From NCBI GenBank assembly GCA_003864495.1, contig ML133422.1, forward strand, positions 2,402,388 through 2,466,387: a stretch of DNA of 64,000 bases. Direction: 5' to 3'. Below the pieces are notes generated by a model. It was not told the DNA's origin. It worked only from the letters and a program-made list of their open reading frames with translations, and did no database searches. The DNA comes from Nemopilema nomurai (taxonomy: Eukaryota; Cnidaria; Scyphozoa; Rhizostomeae; Rhizostomatidae). The first letter of the stretch is position 1. Each line of letters begins with the position of its first letter. The position numbers and the translations under genes are program-made. Below, one piece after another: positions 23,936 through 45,100 of this stretch.

Positions 23936-26900
23936 AGGCACCAGTGAATTTACTTCAGCACGAAATACAACCCTACAACAGCTTCGATAACATCTTAATG
24001 CATGGGCACCTCTCTATTGCATTTCAGTTCATACTAGCAAAGGCACTTAAAACCAAATGGTTAAACCGTTCGGAGACTGGAGTTCTATGATTAATATGAG
24101 GGTTGAATATAAGTTTTGGATTTCATTTCACGTGTGATTTAAGTGAAAGTAAGGCATCGCACAAGTTACAGTAAGAGCAAGAGGGGATGCTGAATAACTC
24201 TGTTGTTTTCTTGGAAAGCCTTAGGCCAATCGTTGTTATAACTGATGGAGCGTTAAGTTGGGGCAATTTTATATGGTGTATAATAAATGTCGAATGCAAA
24301 ACTCAGTTCTTTATGTTATGCATTCTAGATTCGAATCAAACAGGGAAGTAGAATAATTCACCAAAGTAAAGCAAGATAAAATTGTTATTGCCAAGAATGT
24401 TTGCCTTCAACTTCCCATTTTAATTACATTTATACAACTTGACAAATATTTGTTTGGAAGGAAATTACAGTTGTTATTTAACATAATGAACTCCGTTCAA
24501 GAAGCTTTTTACTTCACTTGAGTATAAAGCACAAGGCTTCTATATGTTTACTCCACTTCTGTTGAGAAATCCTCTTGCAATTGGAAGATTCTAACACCGC
24601 CAGAAAAATGACACACTATCTTGACCCACTCCACACACAGCACGGCAAACTGAATCTCCGATTTCGCCAAGTTGACAACAGCCACAAGCTAACAGTCCCA
24701 TTTAAATGTAAATCAAAATTGAATTTGTTTTCTTTTGTGCTGCGCAAGGTTTCAATAAAACCCATAACTCAATATAACCAGCAGAGATGTTCAAAGAGGG
24801 AATCTTGTAATTACCGACAAATTGTGAATATATAAAAGAAATGTTTTGACCAAGAAAGAGATCTGTCAGCACGGGCTGGCAATATTCGAGAGAAGGCCTA
24901 CACACGTGGCTGGCAGTTTCCATGGCGATATTGAAACTAGGCAGATTGCTTCCGCGTGAGGTCGTACGTCATGCATAGGTCATCAAATTGCAACGATGGG
25001 GTTAAACAGACACTTGCAGAATGGGGTAGCGATGGAGGGGGGGGGGGCAATATATGCCTTACAATCAATAGAGATATGGAGAACATTTTGCAAGTTTCCA
25101 ATCTACTTATGCAAGCTTAGGTGCCCTGAATCGGGTTTTTTTAGATCCGGTTCCTGTTTTAAAACAGGAATGATATTTTGTAACTCAGTCGTTCAAGCCT
25201 AGTTGCATGGGAATAGCATTTGTTTTGGAAAAAGCTAGAAGCTCTCCGAAGCCCACGCAAGTGTATCCAATGATCAAGACGTAACAAGGAGTGGATATTG
25301 TAAGCTTTTAGTAAACACAAGGATCACGGAGTAAAAGGAGTTTTGAAAGATAGGGACGTCACTTCGTACAAGCAACTAGTTTGTGAATAATTGTTTATTT
25401 ACGGATATCTTGCGCATTAATGGACCGGATTGTTTGGCCTAAAGGAGAGAAGTGGATCTAAAGATAACTGTGATTGATGCTCAAAGTACTCATAAGGCAT
25501 TCCTCAACAGGGTAGTTCTCAACCGATATTAGTCGACTTCTAGCGAGCCCCTAATTAGTAAGTAACAAACCTTTGTACTTTTAATTAAGTCTGACGTCAT
25601 TCAAATCGTCATGTTGCTGACTTTCCTTTGGAGTTAGGCCTGTCACTGAATACCACTTTTCACGATCTGCTTTTCTTACTTATCTCGCGATCTGCTGCAA
25701 ACTTTTCATCTAAAGCCCATGCACTAACATCTTCCCGGAGTCCGTCTTTCAAAATAAACGGTATGAAAGCAAGAAGACTCCCAATTAAATGTCTATAGAG
25801 AGCTTAATATCAAATTCGCAATCGCACCTAGCACGGAATGATAACCAGACGTTGAGGAATCAAGTGTACAAGTAGCTTCTTGGTACAAATTTGACAAAAT
25901 TTGACAAGGGTTTATTACGTCACTGTGACGTCACAGTTTCTTATCACAATTCAATTCATGCGAAGCTTATGATAAATGACGTCACGTGGTCTGCAGTCGC
26001 ATACCTTCTTGAATTTTCATTTTTCATTCAAGGATGGGTACGGAGGCAAAGCCATCAATTTCAGGACAAATAGCCGTGTTCAGAAAGCCATGTTCATGAG
26101 AAAGAAACAGCAATGTTACTTGAAGAAAATGCTGTAGAGACATCAATTCACGCTAAGCAAGTCAAATCAAAGGGATGACAAAATGTCATTTCTGCGAAGA
26201 ACAGAATTATCCGAACAGCGACGAAATAAAGCTTGAAAGAGAGCGAATGAGACAAAGTCATTGAGTGCATGGAAAAGTTTGACCCTGTCAAAGTCACGTG
26301 TTAAACATGGCGAGAGCTCGTGCCGTGGATAAATTGAGTCTTAATTCGCATCGTTTCCTGGCCCTGGACATAATCTATGAATGATTAGCCGAAATCCCAA
26401 AAGAGAGGAGTTATTCACAAGGGTATTAATGATGCTGCGGCAAGGCGGCTGGAACGATTTTGATGAAGGGAATGAGTGATAATGCTCTCAGTGTGTCGTC
26501 ATTTTATGCAAGATGTAGAACGACTTAGAACGACAAAGATTTTTGGTGTTTGTGATTTGAATTAATAAATTTCCGACTGTCGGGCTGCCACAAAAAGGTT
26601 AATTTTCACACAGCAATACTTGACTGACCGACATGGTTATTGTTGTGGAAGATCTGTGCAGGTTTGGTGGGCTATGGTAGCTTGAAAGTAACTATGAAAC
26701 AACTATTGTGATACTTCTGTAACCGATGTCTTGAAAGTCTTGGCAGTACTAAAGATAAATGATAAATAAAAAGGAAAAAGTACTAGAAGATGTGTGAAAT
26801 CCCATTAGTGACCGAAGAGGTAAACTCCTTTCACCTTTCAAGGCCTAATCAAGATGCCAACATTGGTTGTGGCCTAGCCCTGCTCGTCTAAGTGTCATTT

Positions 26901-27116
26901 CTGCATATTCATGGATCAGTTCAATCGAATCTATTTAAAGCAGCCCGTCTCCAAAAAGGTTTCGAAATAACCACAACAGAGTAGGGGGCAATTCTACCCT
27001 CAAAATCTGATCGGCGAGATAGAGAAGACACCGTCTAATATAAAATTGTGGCAACATGATGGGATGGTGTTTAAATTTCCTTCGAAGCAGGCGAATTTTC
27101 AAAAGCCTGTTGATGA

Positions 27117-27300
27117 TGCTTCGAATAATGATGATTCGAATGATGATGCCTTGAATGGTGATGATTCGAATAACAATGATTCGAATGACAATGATTCGAA
27201 TAACAATGATTCGAATGACAATGATTCGAATAACAATGATTCGAATAACAATGATTCGAATGACAATGATTCGAATGTTGACAATGATTCAAATGATGCT
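27117..27300. repeat. 15-bp-unit minisatellite (Asn/Asp/Ser if translated)
   Basis: Tandem AATAACAATGATTCG and AATGACAATGATTCG units, roughly 11 copies, often alternating to give a 30-bp higher-order period. Because the unit is a multiple of three and contains few stop words, several frames stay open on both strands. A plus frame of 97 codons reads NNDSNDNDS repeats. There is no splice or homology support for coding use. Confidence 0.8.
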
Positions 27301-28654
27301 TCTGCGATTGACCAAGAAGGTTCTAGGTCGCTACTCTGAGTTACAAACCCACTTCGATCACCGGACATCAAAGGCGCCTAGAGGCGAATCGCCTTAGAAT
27401 AGTAGAAGATTGTATCATCACAATATCCACGTCAAATCACTGCTCATATGCAAGATCGAAGGGAATGCTACTTAAGGAGATCAGCAATAAACTTTATCGA
27501 TACTGGAGCCAAAATTCCGCCTAATGATGTGCCCTAGAAATATCAAAGTGTCAGATTCCAATTTATTAGTGACAGTTTGGTATACAAGACAAGGCAAATT
27601 AAAGACATGAATGTAGATAAACAATATATTGTAACATTCATACTTTTATACGTACATTGGTATCCAAAATCGATTCTATTTTGCCCTTAGCCCCTGTGCA
27701 TCTCTACTGGATATAAAACAGCGGTGTAGCCTCTCTTTGTCAAGATGCTCATCCAAACGAGACTTCTAGAAACGAGCCGACTTTTTATCAGCACCAACAA
27801 GGCTGTTTTCAGATGTGAAGAGCCTCAGTGTTGACAGAGCCACAAACGGAGGAATTTAGGCTAATATGCTAGCATGGCATCTCTCTGTTGCTGGAAACGT
27901 GACTGGAAACGACTCCTAATCTTTCCCGAGTTGAGAATCCTGCTCGTCTTCCTCCTACTCTATAAAGCTCGTCAAACGTGATTATAATGGTGGTTTACGC
28001 GAGCCAACGCGGGTTAACGCGAGTAGACGCTCTCGGCTGTTGTGCTGTAAAGCCTAGACAGCAACTACGCCTTGAAAAGAAGAAAAAAAGACTAAGTACT
28101 AAGGAGTCATAACAAAAAAATCTGCTTCTTAAACGTTGAATGCATGTGTTTGGGGTCAGGGCAGTTTGTAGCAGGCCTCCCATTGCAAGCGGAATGCCTA
28201 ATTTAATAAAACCTGGATTTCCTAAGGCCGGGTCAATTAATAAGTAAATTATAAATAAATTAGTAGATTTAAATGCAATAAAGCCTAATTAAACGAACTG
28301 AACATCTTACTGGGCAAAACAGAAAAAGCTTGCGCAGTAAAATGCTTGGTCCATCTGAATGCTTGCCCAAGTTTCAATTAGCAGAGATCAAATTGTTGAA
28401 AGATCCAGTAAAGTTCCCCTTATTTCGGTATCACTGACAAAAACGCTTTTGGAAGTGAATCGATTTTACTGAATAAAACATTATGCATACCCAAGAGAAA
28501 TTGGGGGAGACAAGAGTCATCATATCTATTCATTGATTACTCGAACAAATTTTTCTATAAATATCTGTATTACAAAATTCAGGAAACTACAACTGGTAAG
28601 AAATTTTCCAATCAAAAACGATGGAGACATGATACAAAATGAAATGAGGTACCT

Positions 28655-35596
<6,942 letters not shown>

Positions 35597-36185
35597 TTTA
35601 AATTATTTCAACGTTCATCTACGCCAAAAATTTTTCATATGAAGTGTTCAGTGGTCAGCTGCACGCATGTTTAAATGTCTTGAGAGCGGAGGAGCGTTTT
35701 CGACGTCATTTGTTTTTTCGGGAAAGACTCATCGCCCCTCGGGGTTTGCAACCCCAAAACGCAGATAATTCATTAATATGCTAAATACACGCTAGCTTTC
35801 AAATGAGATTTAGCTTGAAAAACAATCTAAATCATTGAAGAAAAACAAAACGTGTAAATTTCAGGGTTAACCCTTACCAAAGTTCACTTTGCAAGCCCGA
35901 AAATTTAATTCATTAGAAATTGGTTTTCATTACCGAAAAAGTTTCTTTCTTTCCGCTGCGATAAATCATTTAAGATAGGCGGTTCTACGCAATAACCACT
36001 CAACCGGACTTGCAAACAGAGGAAGCTACCGCCACTAGAGCCAGTTATAAACAACAGCCCCCCTCCCTGCGCAAGGGCGCTTTTGATGACCCCCTCGTTG
36101 CTGACAACGAGGCTGATGGCCTAGGTCCATGTGATCCACAAGTTCTTTTCCAGCCTAACTTTATTTTCTCTCTAAAAAATACAAA
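35597..36185. promoter_or_regulatory. Shared bidirectional promoter region, BTBD10/PWP1
   Basis: A 589-bp gap between two divergent start codons (35596 minus, 36186 plus), so both 5' UTRs and both promoters must fit here unless there are unseen upstream non-coding exons. I see no clear TATA box. A GGGGTTTGCAACCCC dyad lies at about 35743-35757 and a near-CRE word, CGACGTCA, at about 35701. Assignment rests on gene arrangement, not on a mapped start site. Confidence 0.6.
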
Positions 36186-39100
36186 ATGCTGACTTGTGCT
36201 GCATGGGTGAAGAAGGGAATAGCAAAAGAAACGCCAGATAAGGTAATTAACTCCGTTTTGCGAGAATATATCGATTTCAACTTTCTCAAAGCCAATGTTT
36301 TGCCAGGGCGAGCGGTCGTCATCTTGACACACGACTAGAGACAACCTAACTTTTTGATGTTTCTTTGTATCTTTGAAATTGTATACATTTATTTTCTGTG
36401 GAGTCGGGAAGTGCCTTGATGCTGTAGGGTTACCGAGTGTTAGTGCTCTATGAGTGTCTGATAAATCTAATGTCTCTCAATGAACTGGATAATTTGACTT
36501 GAGAAAAGCACCAGGATGGAGTCCATGTAAATCTCATGCCGGATATTAACACAATGTGACAACAACAAAACAATGAGAAATCTGTCTCCAGCATAAGTTA
36601 CATGGATCCAAACTGGGAAAAGCAGGCATTTGTTGTCTGTTATGTTTTCTACAAAAAAGCAAAGAAAGAACCCCTTTCCTATCTAAAGAGACCATGTTAC
36701 TTTTATTGTAGATAGAGCTATCAAGGGAAGATATTGAAGCACTGGTGAAGGAAACAAAGCAAAGAGTAGAGTTAGTGCAATTTTCCTTTACATTTTTAGT
36801 TTTATATAAATAATACGTACAAAGTTTTATGAAAGTAGGCAGACAATTCTGTCTACTAAATGAAGACACTTAAAGAAGGCATAAAGCCTTCCCAAGAAAC
36901 CTCTTTACAAACTGCATCCTACCCTACCCCCTTTGCATATGTGCCCATTTTTGGATTTTGTTGGGTTTGGCAGATGACTTGTTCTATTGTGAAATGACAT
37001 GTGTTTGTCAACATTCAATCTAAGCAAAGCAAATAAGGTAACTTTAAAAGTAATGCATGTCACAATAACTGCATGTCACAAAGTATTTGGTACTTTTTAG
37101 GTATGAATGCACTTATCTGTGGTGGTATTTAGAACATAAAATATTTTTAAATGCTCTGCAACTATTCCCCTTCCGTGTGATTATCAGGAAATTCTCAGTG
37201 TGTAAAAGTATACAGGTTTTTTAGTATCTGAAGGAGGCTGCTTAATGCATTTTCTCCAATATGCATTTATTTTGACTGATGCCTCTGTATTTTGTCAACA
37301 AAAATTTTATATGTTTTTCTAGAGTTTTTGATAAATAGCAAAGAGCTAATTAAAATGATAAATAGTGAAGATGCAAAAACATTTTGCTAAAGTTTCTATG
37401 TTTAGATCTAATGCTTCTTACTGACCTTTCAAATTTGTAGGGATGATGAAGAGAAATTAAAAGAAGTAGAGGAAGGAGAAAATGATGGAGAAGAGAAGTC
37501 AAAGGGAATTGTTGACGATGAAGAGGATGATGAAATTGCTGAGTACGATCTTAAAAACTATGATGAAGAAGGTATAATCTATGTTGTGATTGATTTTTTC
37601 ACATATTCACTTGTATCATGACTCAATATGTTAGAGCTTTTGTAATTTTTCTAAGCTACCAGTATTATCTCTTGTAGATTTTGATAATTTATATTCAAAT
37701 TTTGATTAGCTAGATTTTAAGTATATGACAATGTCAATATAGAGACTTGACAGAAATAATAAAAAGAAATTTGTCAATCATTTACACATGAGAAATTGGC
37801 CCTGTCTACATTTCACATGGTCAAAGCCTCAACGAGGACCAAGCATTTTATTAGTGATCTATATGTAGTAATATATTCAGTTTGTAATTGAAAGTCAGAA
37901 GAATAAATTTATTATTGTGATTATTCATTTTTAGATGGAGGAGAGCTTATGACAGGAGCAGGAATGGCTGGCCTAACCTACTTTGCTTCAAATGAAGATG
38001 ATCCATACATTACTATAAAAGATATTGTGAGCATCATTCAATGCCTTTTCTTGTAGAATTATGGCTTCACAATTTAAAGAGTGTTGAATATCATGCTAAC
38101 CATCTAGGAAGAATAAACGCATCAGTATTTTTCAAAACATAAACACAGTCAAATGTATGACATAATATTTCAATTACAGATTTCAGTTTCTTTCCTCAGT
38201 ACAGGTCCTTTAGAAGTTTGTGTTTGATTTTTGTGTTTCATTTCAGCAATTCTTTCTTCCGTTTCATTTATATTTAATTTCTTTTTTCTTCAAATTAGGA
38301 TGAGGAAGACAGAGAAAATTTTCTCATAAAGTCCACTGATAATCTTATCACCATTGGTAGAATGGAACAGGAATACTGCAACCTAGAAATTTATGGTAGC
38401 TTTCTTATTCCTGTCAGTTTGTTTCTCTGTGCAGTATTCAAATAAAGTGGATTTCTTTCAAATTATTTCCTTCTTTAGACGCTGATTTTTTTAAAATCAT
38501 GACATTTTTAAGTTATCTTGTAGATCATACAAGCATACATTCTCTCTTGACATGTCTGCTTTTTCTGTGAGTTAAAGTAGTGCTCTACTCAAAAGGTTCT
38601 TAGTATTGCTAAGAACTCAAGACTTTTTATCCAGTTTACCCATGTCATAATTTGGCCTAGTTAGTGCATATGTGCCTGCTCTTCGTTACTGGGATTACCT
38701 TGTTTCATTTTAGTTTACAATGAAGAGGAAGGAAGTTTGTATGTTCACCATGACGTTCTTTTGGAGTCAGTTCCTTTAGCTGTCGAGTGGATGAGTTACG
38801 ATCCAACCTCAGAAAATCTATCAGGTAGCTATAGTTTTTAGGATTGATGATGAAAATGTCCTGTGAATCAATTGTGTACGTTTTTCTGGAATCAACCAAA
38901 TCAAGCATTTGAAATTTTTTCCAAAGCATTGACTGCTGTTTAGTATCATGGCATACAGACATTTTAAGTAACAAATGTATTCTTGAATTCAGGTAATTTT
39001 GTAGCAGTTGGAACAATGGATCCGCATATTGAAATCTGGGACCTTGACGTGGTAGACACAGTTGAGTCTGTTTTTGTTCTGGGAAAGAAACCAAGGAAGA

Positions 39101-42100
39101 GCAAAAAGAAGAAGAAGAAGGCAGCAGCAGTCACTGCAAATGACGGTCATCAGGATGCTGTTTTAGGGCTGTCCTGGAATCGCAATGCCAGGTGAGTTTA
39201 CAGTGCTAGCAAGATGTTAGATTCATCTTTGGGGTGGGAGAGGGTAGCGCGTATGTAGATTGGAGAAGGATACTTTCCTGGGAAGTGAAAGGGCAATTCA
39301 CCTAAAATTCTTAAATGTGGGGTCCCTGTCCCCTACCTCTCATGTTTTTCCTGCTAGTGTCCTCTTTCATCGTCACTCCATGGGGGTTTTCTTCTTCATC
39401 TTTTGTTACTTTTTTAATGAAATCCTTCATAATGTATTTAGGAATATACACAGCCTGAAGTTATAAAGGATTAGAGTTTAATTTACTTCATAGGAATTGC
39501 GTATTTCAAATTGCGAGTTCTGTCTGAGATATTTTGTAAAAGAGAAAAGCTTTTTGAGCTGTGTGCATGAGTATGGTAGTATGATGTCGCGCCTGCCCTT
39601 GTCAGCAGTAGAGTACATGGAGACTTTATCATAAAGCTGTTGACGTGCCATTCCTTTTCTTTGACCCTCTTTACCTTGCAGTTTTGGCTAAAGTATTGTG
39701 GTAAATTCTATTGCTTCTTGGGATTATTAAACAAACTTATAGTAAACGTATTCCATGCTTTTCTCAAGAATCATTTCGACAAGAACTGAGACGAGATTCG
39801 TTCAAGACTTTGTCTGGACACTAATTCTCCGTCATTTTATAAGAGTACTTGGTGCCTTGTATATTACAAAGTAGACAGTGAAAAGGTCATAAGAGTCTTG
39901 TATTGCTTGTCGGGGAGGCAATGGACTTAGTCAAAATATAATTAAGACCACATTCAATCAATTACGTCATTAACTGTTCTGTTTTTTCACAGAAATGTAT
40001 TGGCTAGTGGCTCTGCAGACTGTACCGTTAAGCTCTGGGACATGGCACAGTGTAAATGTGTACATTCCTTGTCACATCACAAAAATAAGGTTTGTTGCGC
40101 CATTTGATTGCAAGTGCTACTTAATCGGTTTTCCATCCAATATTGCCACGGGAACGTTTATGGATCGTTATAGTTGCCACTTAAAAACCCAGCCTTTAGA
40201 GTTCTGCTTGGATCGTCTTATTCTGTTTTCCAAACTGGGAAGATTTGATTTCTAACGAGTAAGTGAAATCCAGAAGACAAATGGGTAAATGTGTCCAACG
40301 GATTTTTTTTATTTTTGCATAGTGCTCCAACGTGCTATGTACGCTTTCATCACATGATGCCAACTTTTGCCTTCACTTTTCAAGTGATGGTTTAATATCA
40401 CCATTCTTGGTAGTTTGCGAAATTTACAAGATGGATACAAAGCTAGTTTTCGGTCTTTTGAAGTAAAATACCCTAGTCATGATGAGATTTTAACAAATAA
40501 CGTCGTCTTTAGGTTCTTTCGTGCCAGCGTCACATGAAAATTATACGCCCTTTCTGCTTAGGCCGTTTGATAATTTTAATGTGGTTTCAATAATCTTCTA
40601 AAGAATAGTGAAAGAAGTTTTCCGGTAAAACCTGCAGGACATTTGAATCATATTTCTGCAAATTGTCGTGTCAATTTACTTTAGATTTAAACTTTCCTTT
40701 GTCGTGAAACAGGTTTTGAGAGCATTCTGATGAAAATGCGACAAAGATTAACGTAATGAAAGTTTGAATGAAAGTGTTTCTGCCAATATGTTTTGTTGTA
40801 GACTATTTGATGATTTGCTTAATTTGAAAGTTCGCACCCTACGGAACGCTTTTTTTCGTTTACAATGATACCACCAAATGTATGTTCAAAGCTCTTTTTA
40901 GAAATAGTGTTCATTATCTGTCGTTGTGATTTTGTATACTTCTATTGCAAAGTTTCCAAAACAACAGGCATTTAATGGATTAGAAAGATGAGTTATGAGA
41001 AATCGAATTCACCTTAAATGAATGAAATGAATTCAACAAGCTAGTTGTTGTCGCTGGAATTGTGACGCTGGTGCTCTTTTCTCAAGAGAAATTAAAATAT
41101 TGAATAAAATTGGTTTCTGGCAGATTAAAAGCGAAAACATCTTCACCAGCTAACATTGAATTCATTAAGTGGATTTTACTCTCATCAACGTTGTAATAAA
41201 GTTCGTTTTTATTTCCTGTGGTGAAAATTTGATGTTGGAAAATTTGTTATTGTATAGGTCCAGTGTTTGCAGTGGCACCCATTCGAGGCTCAGTCGCTGC
41301 TAACTGGATCGTATGACAAGTGAGGCTTTTGTTTAGTAACCTCTCTTTCACGTGCTGACTAGTTTCTTCTTATTCCTCTCTACTAATTGATAGAGAGCTT
41401 ATAATAAAAATTGGCCTACGGAGTATTTATAGGTGTTGTTAACCTCGGTTACATCTATGCCTCTTGTTGGACAAGACTCGTCTAAATCTCTAACTGGACT
41501 ACTTGGTACTCGAATGCCTTTATAGGCGATTAATTTAGACATCTTAAGGGCAAATAAATGCGGGTTTTATGTCAACTTTTGACTTTTGCAAACTTTATAG
41601 TAAGTTTTTAGCATAGATGATATAAGAAGTTTCATTCCAGATAAATTTCTCTGTTTAGAATTCAATTTCAATGGGATAGCTATTTCCTTTTTTCAACTGC
41701 AAAGTTCATGTTCTACATTTTATACGTCACCTTCCACGCATGTTGTCTCTTGTCGTTGTTGGACAACTATTGCAGAATGATTTGTAATGTAATCTCTGCT
41801 CATTTTCAGCACTGCACATGTTTTGGACTGCCGGAATCCTGAGGTTAGAACTATTCTCTTTCATCTTTTTCTCAAGCATCAAGCAAGCCTTAACTCTCAC
41901 ATTTGGCCTCAAAAGGACGTTATACCTTGCTCTCAATCGCTTATGCCTCTACATATTTTCACAAGATGACTTTTGATTTTCATGAGAATGGAGACATGCT
42001 TTTCTCAAACCGTAGCTTTTAGATAAGGTACCCTCAGTTAACCCAAACAAGATTTTTGAATATTAATTCTGACAATTTTTAGCTTAAAGAAAGACCATAG

Positions 42101-45100
42101 CTCAATTTCAAGATCAAATTTGAAATGATGTTTGGTCGGCCTTGGTTTTTAATTGATATAAAATTCTCTTTTTTATAGAGTCGAACAAAATCTTGGAATA
42201 TGGACGGCGAAGTTGAAAGAGTTCTTTGGGATCATTTTTCACCATATAACTTTTTGGTACTACTTTTAACCCATTTTTATCTAATATTTAAGTTTATATC
42301 AAGCATCACCAACTCCATGATTTCTAGATTTCGCACACTTACTAAAAAGCCATTAGGAAGTATATATTTTGTGTTCCTTTTACAAATAATGAATCATCAC
42401 AAAGTTTTCTTAAATTAACCACTTGATGAAAAGTATTTCGAGCGCAAGCTCCTTTCGATTCTCGATTGCTCCTTCCCAATTTTTAGCCTCCATGCTATTT
42501 CTCTCTGCTCCTCTCTTTCCCAGTTGCTTTTTCCACCCTTCTACATCCTTCTTTGGTATTCCCGCCATCTTCATTATCTCGATAACTCACCCTTCTTCCT
42601 ACTCCGCCACAACTCATCGTCTCCTTGCCCCCTTATTCTTTCAATTTTACCCCCCTCTCTTTTTGCGGCTTCCTATTACTGCCCCCCACCCCTTTGCTGT
42701 CACGCGTGCGATTCAGCTCAGTCAAAATCTCTTGCGTGGGCATAGCATCGAATCATCAGCGCTTCATGAGTAAATTCTATTGCAGGCCAGCACGGAAAAA
42801 GGCTCTGTTTACTACAATGACGTCAGAAGCGATTCACCAGTCTTCCAGATAAGCGCGCACAACGATGCGGTTACAGGTGCGCATGTCAATAATAAATGAC
42901 GTAAGAAGCACGCTTTCAATACGTAAACCCCGGAGCCCATTACCCAGTGAATCAGTAATGCTGCAAACAAGCTGTTATCTATTTTTGGTTTCGTATAGAC
43001 ACTGGTGTTATTTCATTGTTGGCTTAAGTAATGCCCTCCCTTTTTTGTAAACCTTATTGTCAATGTAGGTGTCTTGAGTTGGTTTTAATTGAACCGTTGG
43101 TGTAATTCTTTAACCTTTGTGATATAAATTTCAAAAAATTACATCTACTTAAGCAACTTGGCGTTGAAAAGCATGTTGAATTTTCAAGCATGACATCGAT
43201 AGCAAAGTTGCATAGAAATTGAAAACTAAAGAAAGCAAAGCAAATGCTTGATAATAGTTAGAAATTAAAATTATCGGTAGATTTTTCCAATTACCACTAC
43301 GATAACTACATTGAAAATTTTTCTGAAGGAACAAAGCAACGTGAATTTCTACTTTAATGTCCAATTCTATTTTAGACCAAAATCAGCCTAAATATTTCAT
43401 AAGACTTCTTTTCAGTCCGTTACTTTTTATCAGATGATTTTTGCTTTGTTGAACGAATATTATCTTTCTTATCTCCAACTTTTCTTTTTTGATGCAGGCT
43501 TGTCTCTGAGTGCACAAGTTCCTGGGTGTTTGGTTACAGCCTCTTCAGATAAATCGATAAAAGTCTGGGATTACAAAGAGGGAAAACCTGCATTTGTTAT
43601 GTCGAAGGACATGAAAATGGTAACTTCTAATTATTCTTACATCGAGTTTATCTTGGCGCGTTACAGTTCTTATTTGATAACTAACAATTTATACAAGCAA
43701 TTTAAAGAGTCAAATCTGGTCTTCTAGACTTTTTATATGCATTATCAGGCTGCTTCTAATTATGTATTATATTTGTTTGCCGCAACTTTGAATGCATTTA
43801 ATTTGTTAGAATTTTTTCAATACATGGTTTATTGCAGAACCATAAAGTGTTATTGAAGATAGCTCTCTTGGGAATGTTATCTAGACCAGTACTGCAATTC
43901 TCATGTTAAGTTAACATTTAAAGCACAGGAAAATTTATCATGCTGTGATTGTGTTCCCAACGGTACAAAAAATGCTCACGTGCGTTGGAAGTGACCACGT
44001 GTTTTAGATTCCAAATTAGCTCTTCAGATTATTAAAGCGTTCTTCTATTACGCAGGGTCAACTACATTTCGCTTGCGCCTGTCCAGATGCCCCTTACACT
44101 TTTGTCTTTGGGGGTGAAAAGGATGGAGTGAGGGTGCTTGACCTTCTTGAAACCCATGCAGGTTTGTCTTTCCTGTATTGAGTTCATCTCCAATCACATT
44201 CGCCGTTAATTTCTTTCAAAACGAAACTCTTTAGAATTATATATTGCTTACTTTATCTAGTTGTCTTTAGGCCCAATACCTAAGCTAACTTGATAAAGAT
44301 AACTGTTTGTGGTTTTTCATAAAGTTTTGGATTTTGTAAAAGCTGAGCTGCCTTCCCATGTGGTACCTACTGCACGGGCCACCTCTAAGTTGCTACTCCA
44401 ATTTGTATACTTAATGCGAGTATCAGGCAAAAGCCTGTTCTCGCAATGGACGTATAATGTTTATGGTTACACATCAGGGGCATCGGAGATTAAGTGCCCG
44501 CATTTGGTAATTAGAGAGCACCAATATATTGAATTACTATTTGCTAGACAGAATATTTCTGATTTCAACCATTTAATTTTTTTGAAGCTTTGCGATTATT
44601 CAGCCCGCAGTCATTTCGTATCGAACCTCCCTTTTCTCCTTTTAATCGATCGATGGATGACACTAATTTATTCTTTAGTTTCGATTAACTTTTGTTTGTT
44701 AATACTGGACCATGTTCCGCCATCATATTTTAATGTCTCTTATATTGCAACACCTTTTCATTTTAGTCATAGTGTTTTAGTGCTACTTTCATTCTTCTGA
44801 TTTTTACCATTCGCTTCACTGAAAAAATTAAAAGTTCTCCTTCGTTTAATTAATACATATCCGTTTTTGCTTTCTTGCCGTTGTTCAAGTTATTTCTTGA
44901 CATGTTTTGTCTACAGGCAAAGACCATTTTGCAAATAGAAATATTACACCAAAAACTGCCTCAATTCATGATAATTTGCCACATGAAAAGGTAATGTAGT
45001 GTTCAAAGAATTCATTTCTTTCGTTCGTTTTTCGTTCCGTTCCTTCTATCATTCTTTAATCATCTCGTTCGTGCATTCGTTCTTCCATTCGTTTTTTGTT

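Larger units (their letters stand above)
23231..28654. other. Gene-poor region with repeats
   Basis: No exon recognised. Contents: MITE copy 2 (23603-23935), an 11-G run (25037-25047), three TGACGTCA palindromes (25592, 25926, 25977), and a 15-bp-unit repeat at 27117-27300. Small frames in between have no codon or splice support. Confidence 0.5.

Noticed and set aside
16416..25047. Poly-C (16416-16429) and poly-G (25037-25047) runs as structured regulatory sites
   Set aside because: Single homopolymers without the spaced G-tracts of a convincing quadruplex and not near a gene start.
38835..38860. C-box-like GATGATGA in a PWP1 intron as a box C/D snoRNA
   Set aside because: No matching D box or terminal stem was found at a suitable distance.
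42423..42852. Hydrophobic/Pro-rich plus-strand frames as a separate gene
   Set aside because: They lie in a pyrimidine-rich PWP1 intron running into the acceptor of exon 12; composition alone explains the open frames.
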